A DNA stretch of 64,000 nt from an uncultured Oceanospirillaceae bacterium. GTDB taxonomy: Bacteria; Pseudomonadota; Gammaproteobacteria; Pseudomonadales; Balneatricaceae. The notes beneath the pieces are model-generated. The model made no database searches. It saw only the letters and a list, made by a program, of their open reading frames with translations, and was not told the origin of the DNA. The stretch covers positions 1 through 64,000 of the forward strand of contig CAKZOD010000029.1 in the NCBI GenBank assembly GCA_937136055.1. Reading direction: 5' to 3'. The position numbers and the translations under genes are program-made. Positions 1-9,427 of the stretch are shown piece by piece; the first letter of the stretch is position 1; each line of letters starts with the position of its first letter.

Positions 1-129
1 ATGGATCCAAGTTCACAAATTAGTGCGGAGCATCTATATATTGAAGCGGATAAGGCGCTTTACTTAGCCAAAGAGAAACGTAACACTTTAGTGGTTAGTA
101 GTAGTCGGGATGTGGTTATAGAGAATTAG
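1..129 (+). CDS. C-terminal end of a GGDEF-domain protein (cut by window edge)
   Basis: An open frame runs from the first base to a TAG at 127-129. Its residues include the stretch ADKALYLAKEKRN, which is the typical last helix of GGDEF diguanylate cyclase domains (usually ADxALYxAKxxGRN). The normal Gly before Arg-Asn is missing here. The rest of the gene lies to the left of the window, so the catalytic motif and any sensor domain cannot be judged. The ATG at position 1 is probably internal. The assignment as the tail of a diguanylate cyclase-like protein is fairly safe; activity is unknown. Confidence 0.7.
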   Translation: MDPSSQISAEHLYIEADKALYLAKEKRNTLVVSSSRDVVIEN

Positions 130-214
130 CAGCGGCTTACATAAGTATTTGATACAACTATAATGCCGATGCTTTCGTGTATGCAGTGTACTAGGTTGAA
201 GTCTTTAGGCAACG

Positions 215-1645
215 TTATACGTGTTCACTACCTGATATAGCTTTAGGTTGATCGCTACTTATCTGCCACGCAGCGAATATAGAGATAAATGACAGCGGTA
301 TAAAGATAACAAATATCCAAGGAGCAGCGAGTTTTGCTGTAGCTATTGATACATCATCACCAAAGCCTAAGGCATTGGCGATAAGCCCGACAAAAGCAGC
401 GCCAAATGCAAAGCCAATTTGTTGCATTGTGGGGATCGCTGCTGATGCTACTTCTTTATCACAGACATCTGCATTAGCAGTAATTCGTTTCACTACAAAT
501 GCCCAGCTAATACCAAATCCAGCGCCTTGCAAAGCAGCACAGAGTAACAAGCCCCACAAAGGTCCGTTGGACATCATTAAAGCAAAGCCTAAAATTCCCA
601 CACTGATAAGTACAGAGCCGAGGCGAATGAATCTTACTTCATATCTTTCATGCCACCCTGACACTGCGAGGGCAGCTATTCCCCAAGCAATAGATTCGAA
701 AGCGACAATATAGCCCGCTACAAGGGGAGTTACCCCATGAAGTGTCTCTAATAGAATAGGGCCGTATACCAAAAACGACATAGTCGCAATTGAAGCGGTT
801 AAAACGAAGAGTAATCCTGCCCCGCTTGGATGCCTTGGGCTGATAGGGTTGCGAGGGAACATCGCTCCATTGCGTTGTAATGCATCAAATCTAAATAGTG
901 CTGCTAGCAATAATATTGCAAGCACACAGAGCAAAGGTGAAAGAATTTTATCGACTAAAATGCTGGCAAAAGCGACTGACAAAACGGCGAGGCAAAGAAT
1001 AGCCAAGCGAGTAAAGGGGATGTTTTGCTTTTGTGGAATGCTCTTGGGTTGCTTATTCGGCATCAGAAATATACAGGCAATAGCAAAGAGGATTGCCTGA
1101 ATTACGAAGGCCCAAAACGCCCATCTCCAGTTTCCAAATGTTGAGAATGTGCCACCAACCAGTGGGCCACAAAATGCAGAGACGCTCCATACTGCTGAAA
1201 TAATGGCAAAGAGTTTCGGCAGCTGTTTCTCGCTATACCATTGATTGATGCTGACATACGTAAGGGCAACCATGAATCCACCGCCGATGCCTTGCAATAA
1301 GCGGCCAATAAGAACACTAACCATATTGGGCGCCAAGGCACAAATGATACAGCCAACCAAATAGAGAATAGCAGCGCCCACTAATCCCGTTTTTAAGGAG
1401 TACTTGCGAGCAATAATACCGGTGCCAGCGCCTGCTAGGATAGATCCCAACAAATATAGCGTGAAAGCCCAGCCAATAAGATCGCCGCCAGAAAACTCCC
1501 GTACAGCACTTGGTAGTGTAGTTGCAGCAAGCATACTGCTTGCTGCATGTAGCCAAATTCCGAGGCATAAAATAGCAATCCGTAAACTTCCACCGCCTGA
1601 AAAATGCCGAGATCGCGCTATATTTTCTTTTATTGAATTCTTCAT
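215..1645 (-). CDS. MFS family multidrug-type transporter
   Basis: A 476-residue membrane protein with about 14 hydrophobic segments and a short central hydrophilic loop (around residue 200), as in the DHA2 group of the major facilitator superfamily. The segment GRLLQGIGGGFMVAL resembles the conserved drug-antiporter motif C region, and the N-terminal part holds a motif-A-like loop. Such proteins use the proton gradient to export drugs or small metabolites across the inner membrane; the substrate cannot be read from sequence. The ATG at 1645 is chosen because an AAGGG lies just upstream of it; a TTG 18 bases further up is possible. It is transcribed alone, facing away from the HTH gene. Confidence 0.8.
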   Translation of the reverse strand: MKNSIKENIARSRHFSGGGSLRIAILCLGIWLHAASSMLAATTLPSAVREFSGGDLIGWAFTLYLLGSILAGAGTGIIARKYSLKTGLVGAAILYLVGCIICALAPNMVSVLIGRLLQGIGGGFMVALTYVSINQWYSEKQLPKLFAIISAVWSVSAFCGPLVGGTFSTFGNWRWAFWAFVIQAILFAIACIFLMPNKQPKSIPQKQNIPFTRLAILCLAVLSVAFASILVDKILSPLLCVLAILLLAALFRFDALQRNGAMFPRNPISPRHPSGAGLLFVLTASIATMSFLVYGPILLETLHGVTPLVAGYIVAFESIAWGIAALAVSGWHERYEVRFIRLGSVLISVGILGFALMMSNGPLWGLLLCAALQGAGFGISWAFVVKRITANADVCDKEVASAAIPTMQQIGFAFGAAFVGLIANALGFGDDVSIATAKLAAPWIFVIFIPLSFISIFAAWQISSDQPKAISGSEHV

Positions 1646-2083
1646 AACGCCCTTAGATCGCAATTGAAAAGAGTGCTCATCAAATTACAGATGAGTTTAA
1701 GTTAATCGCTTGTATACGTCAGCAAGATTAAAATTTAGTCGTTAAATATTAATGGGTTTTAATCGCTAGTGTTATCAGTGAGTAGAGCATTCAACCTCTT
1801 CTAAAGTCAAACCAAGCGTTTTTCTTCCTGCGTATACTTATAACAGCGGGTATTCAATGGGATTAAATGGAATCTGTTGGCTCGTTGTGAACGGCGCGCT
1901 CGGTAAATTTTTAGAAAATTATATTTTGTTGATTAATATAAGGTATATTGCCCATGAACTATTTTCTATGAATCCAAAGATGTGTTTTTACTTGTTTAGA
2001 TTATAATAATTTAGTTGATAGTTCTTAATCCGATCTGCAGATGGGAAGCTGTTTGCAGGTAAATAAAATGAAGGGGGAAATTG
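1646..2083. other. Intergenic region between the MFS gene and the HTH gene
   Basis: This 438-base AT-rich stretch holds the promoters of two divergent genes. I saw no RNA gene, repeat or convincing small ORF. The strongest signal is an AAGGGGGA ribosome binding site at about 2071-2078, which fixes the start of the downstream HTH gene. Confidence 0.5.
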
Positions 2084-2263
2084 ATGGATTTGCTCAATGC
2101 AGTACAAGTAGCAGAGTTTTTAGGTGTTTCTGAGACACGTATAGAACGTATGACGAAAGAGAGCTTATTGGCAGTTGTTGAAGAGAAAGATGGAAAGAAA
2201 ATGTATGATAAAACAGCGATTGAGCGGTACAAAGAGTTTGCTGATCGTTTAGGAGGGCTGTAA
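2084..2263 (+). CDS. Small excisionase/MerR-like helix-turn-helix protein
   Basis: This 59-residue protein begins MDLLNAVQVAEFLGVSETRIERM, which reads as a winged-helix excisionase-type HTH (a helix, then AEFLGVS turn, then a recognition helix), followed by a short wing and a final YKEFADRLGGL helix. Proteins of this size act as DNA-binding factors: recombination directionality factors in phages, or small chromosomal regulators. No integrase or phage gene is nearby, so a regulatory role is more likely here. The ATG at 2084 is preferred over the TTG at 2081 because of the AAGGGGGA site upstream. Its target is unknown. Confidence 0.7.
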   Translation: MDLLNAVQVAEFLGVSETRIERMTKESLLAVVEEKDGKKMYDKTAIERYKEFADRLGGL

Positions 2264-2309
2264 TCAAAAATGCATTTTAATGCTGCTACTAGATATTTAC
2301 AGCGTTAAA

Positions 2310-2388
2310 TTAATGGCTAAGTACAGTGTTGATGCTGCTAAAGCGAATGTTTATTCACCTTAGCAGCGCCTAACTTATTAGCCATTAA
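2310..2388 (-). terminator. Nested inverted repeats at the nhaD 3' end
   Basis: Two nested perfect inverted repeats: TTAATGGCTAA (2310-2320) pairs with 2378-2388, and GCTGCTAA (2334-2341) pairs with TTAGCAGC (2360-2367). The right outer arm overlaps the last nhaD codons and its stop. No clear U-run follows, so this is a structured 3' end rather than a textbook terminator. Confidence 0.45.
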
Positions 2389-3748
2389 TTAAAAAGTGCG
2401 AGTAGATGCTAGCGGCATATCCCAGTGCGATCGCCCAGCTCCATTTTAGATGGCTGAAAAAGCTATACATACCTTTCGATTGCCCCATTAGAGCAACACC
2501 TGCTGCAGAGCCCACTGATAATAAACTGCCGCCGACACCCGCTGTCATGGTAACGAGCAGCCATTGGAAGGTATCCATCTCAGGGTTCATCGTTAAAATA
2601 GCAAACATTACCGGAATGTTATCGACGATAGCAGAGAGGACACCAGCAACAATATTGGCATTGGTTGCGCCAAAGTCTCCATAGAGTAAGTTAGATACAT
2701 CTGCTAAATAGCCAATAGTGCCTAAGCCACCGACGCAGAAAATCACGCCGAAGAAAAACAACAAGGTATCCCATTCCGCCTTAGCGACCTTATTAAAGAT
2801 ATTAAATTGTGTAGTGACCTGACTTGAGTGGTTTTCTGAGGTTTTGATGTAGTACGCGTAAAAGAATAGATAGGATAAACCTGTCATCATCCCCATGAAT
2901 GGTGGCAAGTGTAAAAACTGCTCAAAGGCGACCGCTGTCATAATAGTGCAGACAAAGAGTAAGCAAATAGGGATAGCGCCTTTTTTTAAGTGAATACTTT
3001 CATCTTTTGCTGCGGGTGTTTCATTGTCGATCACAAAGCTCATAATTGTAGCGGGGACAAGGAAGTTAATCAGCGAAGGAATGAAGAGTACAAAGAATCC
3101 GAAAAAGTCGATTTGGCCGGACTGCCATACCATTAAGGTGGTGATGTCACCAAATGGGCTAAAGGCTCCACCGGCATTTGCCGCAACCACAATATTGATA
3201 AACGCAATAGAAACAAAGCTTGGTTTGTCTGACCCAACTGCTAATACCACAGCGCCCATTAGCAGGGCTGTTGTCAAGTTATCGGCGATAGGGGAAATGA
3301 AGAAAGCGAGAAACCCAGTTATCCAAAATAGCTTTTTATAGCTATAACCTTTTTTAACTAACCACGCTCTTAGTGCTTCAAAGACATTGCGCTCCGTCAT
3401 CGCATTAACGTAAATCATTGCTGTTAATAGGAACAGCAATAAAGCGGAGTATTCCAATAAGTTGTGGTTGAGCGCTTGCTCGACCAGTTGTGATCCCCCC
3501 TCTTTGCTTTTCGCTAAAATAGCAACCAAAATCCAAATAAGCCCAGCTGCGAGGATTACAGGTTTTGACTTTCGCAAGTGAATAAACTCTTCTGCTATAA
3601 CAAGAGAGTAGCCGATGGCAAAGATGGCGAGGGTTATGAGTCCAAGCGTTGATGATGTCATGCCTAAGTTACCAGATACAGCTTCTGAGGCGGCGACATG
3701 CGTTACGCTTAAACAACTAAAGAGTAATGTGAGGAATGCTTTTTTCAA
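2378..3748 (-). CDS. nhaD: Na+/H+ antiporter, NhaD type
   Basis: A 456-residue protein with an N-terminal signal-like segment (MKKAFLTLLFSCLSVTHVAASEA) followed by 11-12 membrane helices. The sequence SPIADNLTTALLMGAVVLAVG and the later AIVDNIPVMFAILTMNP are the paired DN-containing discontinuous helices of the ArsB/NhaD superfamily; the two Asp-Asn pairs are expected to handle cation and proton. NhaD exports Na+ (and Li+) in exchange for protons in marine and soda-lake bacteria, which fits a marine origin. It is monocistronic, with a structured 3' end that overlaps its stop codon. Length matches the family. Confidence 0.92.
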   Translation of the reverse strand: MKKAFLTLLFSCLSVTHVAASEAVSGNLGMTSSTLGLITLAIFAIGYSLVIAEEFIHLRKSKPVILAAGLIWILVAILAKSKEGGSQLVEQALNHNLLEYSALLLFLLTAMIYVNAMTERNVFEALRAWLVKKGYSYKKLFWITGFLAFFISPIADNLTTALLMGAVVLAVGSDKPSFVSIAFINIVVAANAGGAFSPFGDITTLMVWQSGQIDFFGFFVLFIPSLINFLVPATIMSFVIDNETPAAKDESIHLKKGAIPICLLFVCTIMTAVAFEQFLHLPPFMGMMTGLSYLFFYAYYIKTSENHSSQVTTQFNIFNKVAKAEWDTLLFFFGVIFCVGGLGTIGYLADVSNLLYGDFGATNANIVAGVLSAIVDNIPVMFAILTMNPEMDTFQWLLVTMTAGVGGSLLSVGSAAGVALMGQSKGMYSFFSHLKWSWAIALGYAASIYSHFLING

Positions 3749-4009
3749 CGTAGTTGACTCCCTTGTGGAGGATTATATTTAGGCTGTATTTTTAACAGGC
3801 CAAAAATTATTGGTTAATGCGGTTTCCTACGATCCTTATAAGCAGCGACAACGCCCAAATGCAGATGTACAAACATAGTGTTTGAGATTCGTTGAGGTTG
3901 ACGCATGTTCCCTAAATAGCGCTCTTTAAAAAAGGAGCTATCATAATCCCATAGCGCATTAATATTATTGATATGAACCAACTTTTAGCGCATTACTGAA
4001 TGGAAACTG
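3749..4009. other. nhaD upstream region
   Basis: Together with the xthA terminator this fills the gap between nhaD and xthA. It must hold the nhaD promoter (minus strand). I see no gene or repeat in it. Confidence 0.4.
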
Positions 4010-4010
4010 T

Positions 4011-4046
4011 AAAAACAAAAAAGCCCCGAAATAACGAGGCTTTTAA
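4011..4046 (-). terminator. Rho-independent terminator of xthA
   Basis: On the minus strand a stem AAAAGCCTCG / CGGGGCTTTT with a short AT loop is followed directly by a T-rich run (TTTTTTGTTTTT). It lies about 65 bases past the xthA stop. Confidence 0.88.
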
Positions 4047-4109
4047 AGAGGATAATGCTCAGCTGAACATTATAGTGAAGGTGTTTTAATTGTTGGCTCT
4101 CGCTAGTTT

Positions 4110-4925
4110 TTAAATATCAAACTGCGCCCAAATCGGGGCGTGATCAGAAGGTTTTTCCATTGCTCGAATGTCATAATCAATTTCAGCGCCCGTACAGCAA
4201 TCAAAAAGCGATTGGGTCGCTAAAACCGCATCTATGCGCAATCCTCTTTTAGGTTCATCTGCAAAGCCTTTGCTGCGATAGTCAAACCAGCTGTACCTTT
4301 GGTCGGGATCTGGGTGGTGCAGGCGATAAGTATCTTGTAGCCCCCAAGAAAGAAGAGTGGCCAGCCATTCTCGCTCAATCGGTTGAAAGCTCGCTTTGCC
4401 AGTTTTTAACCAGCGCTTGCGGTTAGGTTCGCCAATGCCTATATCCATATCTTGTGGGGAAATATTTAAATCACCCATCACGATGACGTTATCGCTAGCG
4501 TCACAGTGCTGCGTTAAATGCACTTGTAGGTCTTCATAGAACTTTTTCTTGGCGGGAAATTTTGTCTCGTGAGCGATGTTTTCGCCCTGTGGGAAATAAC
4601 CGTTAAGGACAGTGATTTTATTGCCTTTGTCACTTTCATATTGACCGATGATCATGCGACGCTGGGCATCTTCATCATCAGTTAAAAAACCTTTTTGAAT
4701 ACTCAGTGCAGGTTTTTTAGAGATCAGGCAAACACCGTAATGGCCTTTTTGGCCGTGGAAGTCGACGTGATAATCTAAGTCTTCGATCATTGAAACCGGA
4801 AATTCTTCATCGTGCACTTTGATTTCTTGAATACCGATCACATCGGGGTTGTGAATTTTGATCAGCTCAGCAATTTGGTGAGGGCGAGCGCGTAATCCGT
4901 TAACATTAAAAGAGATGATTTTCAT
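4110..4925 (-). CDS. xthA: Exodeoxyribonuclease III
   Basis: A 271-residue exonuclease III of the endonuclease/exonuclease/phosphatase fold. It incises DNA at abasic sites and degrades one strand of duplex DNA 3' to 5' in base excision repair. Visible motifs in order: FNVNGLRARPHQI at the N terminus, IGIQEIKVHDEEFP with the metal-binding Glu, GYFPQGEN, VMGDLNISPQDMDIG with the catalytic Asp-Asn, and the terminal SDHAPIWAQFDI with the Asp-His pair. It is complete, single-gene, and followed by a strong terminator. No regulatory site was recognised in the upstream gap shared with gor. Confidence 0.95.
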   Translation of the reverse strand: MKIISFNVNGLRARPHQIAELIKIHNPDVIGIQEIKVHDEEFPVSMIEDLDYHVDFHGQKGHYGVCLISKKPALSIQKGFLTDDEDAQRRMIIGQYESDKGNKITVLNGYFPQGENIAHETKFPAKKKFYEDLQVHLTQHCDASDNVIVMGDLNISPQDMDIGIGEPNRKRWLKTGKASFQPIEREWLATLLSWGLQDTYRLHHPDPDQRYSWFDYRSKGFADEPKRGLRIDAVLATQSLFDCCTGAEIDYDIRAMEKPSDHAPIWAQFDI

Positions 4926-5228
4926 GGTGATAGCTACCAGTGTCTAAAAGTTTTGAGATATTCTAACAGCTATTTTGAAAAGTGCGCCTGTTTTTGCTGT
5001 GCATCTACTTTCTCAAGTAATAGCCTTAATTCAACTCTGGGTGTGATCGCTATTATAGGACATAGTTGATTACACGAATTTAGAATCTAAAAGCTGTGCA
5101 AAGACGTAGTTTTGATTAAGGTTATCGATGATTGATTGCAATATCAGAGTTTTGCCTTGTAGTCAGTAGCATAAGGCCCTATATAAACGTTAATATGATT
5201 AACACTAACCGATTCTTGGAGAATGATT
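4926..5228. other. xthA/gor divergent intergenic region
   Basis: About 300 bases between two divergent DNA-repair/redox genes. I looked for an OxyR-type palindrome and saw none that convinced me. Only the TTGGAG at 5216-5221 stands out, as the ribosome binding site of gor. Confidence 0.4.
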
Positions 5229-6587
5229 GTGGCAGATTTTGATTTTGATTTATTTGTAATAGGTGCAGGATCAGGTGGTGTTCGTGCAGCCCGTATGGCA
5301 GCCGCTAAAGGTGTGAAAGTTGCTATTACAGAAGATCTTTATTTGGGGGGCACTTGCGTCAATGTAGGCTGTGTACCTAAAAAATTGTTTGTGTACTCAT
5401 CACACTACAGCGAAGACTTTAAAGAAGCGCAAGGCTTTGGTTGGAATGTCGGTAAAAGCGAATTTCATTGGCCGACTTTACGAGATAACAAGACCAAAGA
5501 GATCGAGCGTTTAAACGGTATTTATCAAAATATGCTCACTAACGCTGGCTGCACATTGCTGAACGGTCGTGGAGTGATGATTGATGCGCACACTGTCGAA
5601 GTTGATGGAAAACAGTATACTTCAGAGCGTATTTTAGTGGCGGTAGGTGGGTGGCCGTTTGTTCCTGAGTTCCCAGGTAATGAACATGTCATTAGTTCGA
5701 ATGAAGTGTTTTATTTAGATGAGTTCCCTAAGCGAGCAGTGGTTGTTGGCGGTGGTTATATTGCCGTTGAGTTTGCTGGGATCTTTGCAGGTTTAGGTGC
5801 TAAAACAGATTTGATTTACCGCGGTGATATGTTCTTGCGCGGTTTTGATCAGGAAGTGCGCGAATTCGTCGCGGCTGAAGTCTCTAAAAAGCATGTTAAC
5901 TTAAATTTCAACTGTGATATTCAGTCAATTGAAAAGCAGGCGGATGGCTCTTTGCTGATCAGCACCAACGATGGTCGTACTATTGAAGCTGATTGCGTGA
6001 TGTACGCAACGGGTAGAGTACCTAAAGTTGAAAACATCGGTCTTGAAGAGCTCGGTATTAAACAAGCTAAAAATGGCGCTATTGTTGTCAATAATAACTT
6101 CCAAACATCGGTCCCTTCTGTTTATGCAGTGGGTGATGTTATTGATAGAGTGCAGCTTACACCGGTGGCGCTTGCTGAGGGTATGGCGCTAGTGAATCAT
6201 CTTTACAACGAGGGCAGCGCCGATGTTGATTATGATTTAATTGCCACTGCTGTTTTTTGTCAGCCTAATATTGGTACAGTGGGTTTAAGTGAAGAGCAAG
6301 CGCGTGAACAGTACGCAGATATTGATGTTTACGTGAGTGATTTCAGAGCGATGAAGCATACGATGTCAGGTAGCGATGAGCGCACTTTAATGAAGCTGAT
6401 TGTCGATCAAGCGACAGACAAAGTATTAGGGGTGCACATGGTAGGACCGGATTCTGGTGAAATCATTCAAGGTATTGCTATTGCCCTTAAAGCAGGAGCT
6501 ACTAAAGCCATCTTTGATAGCACTATTGGTATTCACCCAACAGCCGCTGAAGAGTTTGTCACTATGAGAACAAAAACACGCTCATAA
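5229..6587 (+). CDS. gor: Glutathione-disulfide reductase
   Basis: A 452-residue FAD/NAD(P)-dependent disulfide oxidoreductase that regenerates reduced glutathione in the cytoplasm with NADPH. It opens with the FAD-binding [16 protein letters not shown], then the redox-active disulfide [13 protein letters not shown], the NADPH-binding [20 protein letters not shown], the second FAD motif YAVGDV, and the C-terminal [12 protein letters not shown] that carries the catalytic His-Glu of the partner subunit. I choose the GTG at 5229 because TTGGAG at 5216-5221 is 7 bases upstream; the ATG at 5223 would leave only one base of spacing. A strong terminator follows. Confidence 0.94.
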   Translation: MADFDFDLFVIGAGSGGVRAARMAAAKGVKVAITEDLYLGGTCVNVGCVPKKLFVYSSHYSEDFKEAQGFGWNVGKSEFHWPTLRDNKTKEIERLNGIYQNMLTNAGCTLLNGRGVMIDAHTVEVDGKQYTSERILVAVGGWPFVPEFPGNEHVISSNEVFYLDEFPKRAVVVGGGYIAVEFAGIFAGLGAKTDLIYRGDMFLRGFDQEVREFVAAEVSKKHVNLNFNCDIQSIEKQADGSLLISTNDGRTIEADCVMYATGRVPKVENIGLEELGIKQAKNGAIVVNNNFQTSVPSVYAVGDVIDRVQLTPVALAEGMALVNHLYNEGSADVDYDLIATAVFCQPNIGTVGLSEEQAREQYADIDVYVSDFRAMKHTMSGSDERTLMKLIVDQATDKVLGVHMVGPDSGEIIQGIAIALKAGATKAIFDSTIGIHPTAAEEFVTMRTKTRS

Positions 6588-6604
6588 ACAGAAATTAATA
6601 TGAC

Positions 6605-6632
6605 AAAGGGGCTGTTTTCAGCCCTTTTTTTG
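6605..6632 (+). terminator. Rho-independent terminator of gor
   Basis: A GC stem GGGCTG / CAGCCC with a TTTT loop is followed by seven T residues, about 20 bases after the gor stop. Confidence 0.9.
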
Positions 6633-6714
6633 CTTCATTGAAACTCGTTTAAGATGTTAATGAAAGCAAGTGATAAAGAATGTAGTGCAAAGGGGAGCTG
6701 CTTAAGGAAGTGGG

Positions 6715-7728
6715 TTAGCCGATAACGATTTTGTTGCGCCCTGTATCTTTTGCTTTATTAAGGGCTTTCAAGGTGCGGTTGGTGAGCGATTCACTCGTGT
6801 CTTCTTCGCGCATTTGAGTCACACCGAATGACACAGTTAGTGAATTGGTTATGGCGTTAGAATCTTTTTGGCGCAGGCGAATAGATTCGACTTTTTTACG
6901 CATAGATTCAGATATTTCAGCGCCTTGAATAATGTCTGAGCCAAACAATATCATCGCAAAGCGGGTGCCGGCGAAGCGAACTGCCATTGAGGGAGTTTTG
7001 CATTGGTTGTTCAAAAGATTGGCGATAAATAAAATGATTTTATCCCCCATTTGCTGACCATAGGTTTCGTTAAAGTCTTGGAAATTATCAAGCTCGAAAA
7101 TAGAGACGCAAGCAAGGGTATCAGCAGGTAGTTGCACCAGTTGCTCAATTTCAGAATCAAACACCTGACGATTGAATAATTTGGTTACAGGGTCCACCCT
7201 CGGATCGTGACGGATACTTTGTAACTCACTTTTGAGCTGATCAATTTGCGTTTGTGCTGCGCTGATTTGTTTTTGAAACTCCATATTAGACTGACTAATA
7301 CTATTGGTGTTTTCAGAGAGCGTTTCTATAATTTTTTCTTTTGATATGGCGCTGTGTTCGTTGCGCAACTCATCGAGGCTTTTCTCAAGTACATCTTGGT
7401 ATTCAGAGGCGCATTGACTCGCAATACCTGCTTTTTTGTGCAGCTCATTAACTAAACCAACGACCTTAGTTTGGAACTGATCAGCCCCTCCAATTTCGTC
7501 TTTGATTAGATGTTCACGGAACATCTTTTCACAGATAAGAGTAGGGCAGGTGCCATAAGTATCAAGTGCTTTTTCTATTTCTACATTTAACTTAGGTGCA
7601 CGCTTAGAGACATAGGTATACCACAGCGCATAATTAAGCGGATTAGGCGGTATTTTGTACTTCACCATTAAAGGAATTGCTTGGCGTAAGTATTCAGCAG
7701 ATTGTGTCGGTTTCTCTGCAAATTTCAT
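6715..7728 (-). CDS. GGDEF-like protein with degenerate active site
   Basis: A 337-residue soluble protein. Residues 1 to about 90 form an N-terminal helical region (IPLMVKYKIPPNPLNYALWYTYVS) seen in some pseudomonad-type diguanylate cyclases. A coiled coil follows (about 120-170) and a C-terminal GGDEF fold (about 175-337, from DPVTKLFNR to LNKAKDTGRNKIVIG). In the place of the RYGGDEF signature the sequence reads RFAGTRFAMIL, so both catalytic Gly-Gly-Asp-Glu positions are altered. Cyclic-di-GMP synthesis is therefore unlikely; a binding or structural role is the inference. No transmembrane helix is visible. It appears monocistronic. Confidence 0.82.
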   Translation of the reverse strand: MKFAEKPTQSAEYLRQAIPLMVKYKIPPNPLNYALWYTYVSKRAPKLNVEIEKALDTYGTCPTLICEKMFREHLIKDEIGGADQFQTKVVGLVNELHKKAGIASQCASEYQDVLEKSLDELRNEHSAISKEKIIETLSENTNSISQSNMEFQKQISAAQTQIDQLKSELQSIRHDPRVDPVTKLFNRQVFDSEIEQLVQLPADTLACVSIFELDNFQDFNETYGQQMGDKIILFIANLLNNQCKTPSMAVRFAGTRFAMILFGSDIIQGAEISESMRKKVESIRLRQKDSNAITNSLTVSFGVTQMREEDTSESLTNRTLKALNKAKDTGRNKIVIG

Positions 7729-8355
7729 TGTGCCCTAGTATCCTTATTGATAATTATTAATCGCTAGTAACGTAAATGAGTATGGCTAAGAATTAAGGTG
7801 CTAGCAGTCAAGAGTTTAAGGTTCTACTGCAATTTTTTGGGCCAGCTTAAATTTAGCTCTAGGATTATAGCGTCATTAAATACAGAAACTTAAGAGTATT
7901 TCTTAAAAAAAATTCCTAATATGTCAATTAGATTGATAGAGACGTTAAGGGCAGACTGTTTGTAATTTTATTAATATTAGATTCATTATTAGGATATGCG
8001 ATGTGACTCGTATTTAACCTAACTGTAATAATAAGAGCTTCTTTAAAATCAGATAGATTGCTTTTATGAGCAATTTTCTAGGGCGATTCTGTGGTTTGAC
8101 GGCTGTGAATAATGTCGCTTTTCAGGGGCTATATTGAAGTGAATATTCAGCCCAATAATTGGCACAAAAAACAAATCAAAAACAAATAATGCGCGATCGA
8201 TATCAAGTAGTTGATGAAGAGGGATAACTGAGAAAAATCTAACGGTATTTATTAATAAACCGGTTAAAGTTGATCTTTGTCGCAAACCCAAAAAGGAGGG
8301 GGTAATATGAGAAAATCAAAAAAACAGCTTCTGTGAGAAATGAAATAATCTATCT
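7729..8355. other. Long intergenic region before the EamA gene
   Basis: A 627-base AT-rich gap. A 75-codon minus-strand frame (8064-8291) starts with TTG and has no ribosome binding site, so I do not call it. The only striking signal is a near-perfect AGGAGGGGG Shine-Dalgarno sequence at about 8294-8302 in front of a nine-codon plus-strand frame (8307-8336). Confidence 0.45.
8307..8336 (+). CDS. Possible nine-residue peptide with very strong ribosome binding site
   Basis: ATG at 8307 opens the peptide MRKSKKQLL and stops at TGA 8334-8336. It follows AAAAGGAGGGGGT, an unusually good Shine-Dalgarno match, at four bases spacing. The peptide is basic and too short to have a family. It could be a leader peptide, a chance match, or the remains of a lost gene; the only downstream neighbour (EamA) is on the opposite strand. 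Confidence 0.2.
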   Translation: MRKSKKQLL

Positions 8356-9237
8356 TTAAAGTTCATATTGATAGCGCTTGAGTAATTTCCTTTTTGCAAT
8401 TCTTACTCGAATAACAGCATGCAACACTAATGTCGTGACCACCAGGGCTCCACCTTGTAGCGCGGCGGAGTTTGGTGCCAAATCAAGAAATATCCAAACC
8501 CACAAAGGGCCAATCACTGTTTCAAGTAACATCAACATGCCTACTTCTGCAGCGGGAATTCGTTTAGGGCCTAACGTAATCAAAACAAAGGCTAGTGGAA
8601 CAATGATCATACAAAGAATAGTGGTCCAAATCCATTGGCTGCCTTGTAACATGATCGATTCAGTCGTAAGCAATGCAAAAATGGACATGATGAAACCGCC
8701 ACCGATCAAGCTTGGCACCATGGGTAGTTCTTTTTCAGAACGGTCATTGACGAATTTGCAAGACAGTGCAAGGCCACACACTAAGGCAAGTAAATCCCCT
8801 TTAATATTAGGGTTTTGCCAAGAATCAAACATGACCCAAGAAATACCTATTAGGCAGAAAAATATTGCAATCCAGGTGATCATTGGGGATTTTTCTTTGA
8901 GAAATACTCGAGAGAGCAATGCTGCAAAAAGGGGTTGTACACTGATTATGACAAGGGCGTTAGCAACAGACGTCAAGTTGATAGCCATGACAAAGCATAT
9001 AGAGCTGATAGCAAAAAATATAGTAGAGCGAATATAACGCCAATCTGTGCGAAACAAAGCGTGAGCGGGATATTTTATTTTACAGTATATAGCAATAAAT
9101 GAGCTTAGCATTATGCCGCGCCAAAAGAGAATATCTGCACTTTCTGCATTGATTAAACGAATAAATAGTGCATCAAAGCTCAATAGTGTTGTGCCGATAG
9201 CGGTTAATACAAACCCTTTTGCGTAATCAGTATTCAA
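8356..9237 (-). CDS. EamA-family (DMT) permease, probable member of the taurine regulon
   Basis: A 293-residue inner-membrane protein with ten predicted helices arranged as two EamA repeats (about 1-145 and 150-285), the drug/metabolite transporter superfamily. These usually export amino acids, metabolites or other small molecules. It is divergent from tpa, and two CTGG-type decamers 23 bp apart, reading toward this gene, lie at 9428-9460, mirroring the pair in front of tpa. From that I infer co-regulation by TauR and a role in moving a sulfonate, alanine or another product or substrate of taurine breakdown. The family assignment is firm; the substrate is a guess. Confidence 0.85.
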   Translation of the reverse strand: MNTDYAKGFVLTAIGTTLLSFDALFIRLINAESADILFWRGIMLSSFIAIYCKIKYPAHALFRTDWRYIRSTIFFAISSICFVMAINLTSVANALVIISVQPLFAALLSRVFLKEKSPMITWIAIFFCLIGISWVMFDSWQNPNIKGDLLALVCGLALSCKFVNDRSEKELPMVPSLIGGGFIMSIFALLTTESIMLQGSQWIWTTILCMIIVPLAFVLITLGPKRIPAAEVGMLMLLETVIGPLWVWIFLDLAPNSAALQGGALVVTTLVLHAVIRVRIAKRKLLKRYQYEL

Positions 9238-9427
9238 TGATGTTTCCTGTTAGAAGATAGAGGTGAAAATTGTGCGCTTTTAGGCTAATAAAAGCGTGCA
9301 AAAATTTAGAGGTTCAGTGATTGATTTGCAATCAATAATTAAAAAGCTACTGCTTTTATTGCTTTTTTAAGCCGAATTTAGTGTCTGAATTAATCTACTT
9401 TTTGGCATTTTATAGCAATAAACTCAG

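Noticed and set aside
7819..7830. GGTTCTACTGC in the gap after the GGDEF-like gene
   Set aside because: It resembles the TGGTTCTAASTGC site of tpa, but lacks the preceding YT and a partner at 23 bp, and is not in front of a sulfonate gene.
8064..8291. 75-codon minus-strand ORF in the gap before the EamA gene
   Set aside because: It starts with TTG, has no ribosome binding site on its strand, and its sequence resembles nothing I know; the plus strand has the only good translation signal here.
8378..9037. 219-codon plus-strand ORF opposite the EamA gene
   Set aside because: It mirrors a well-recognised membrane protein and has no ribosome binding site or family resemblance.
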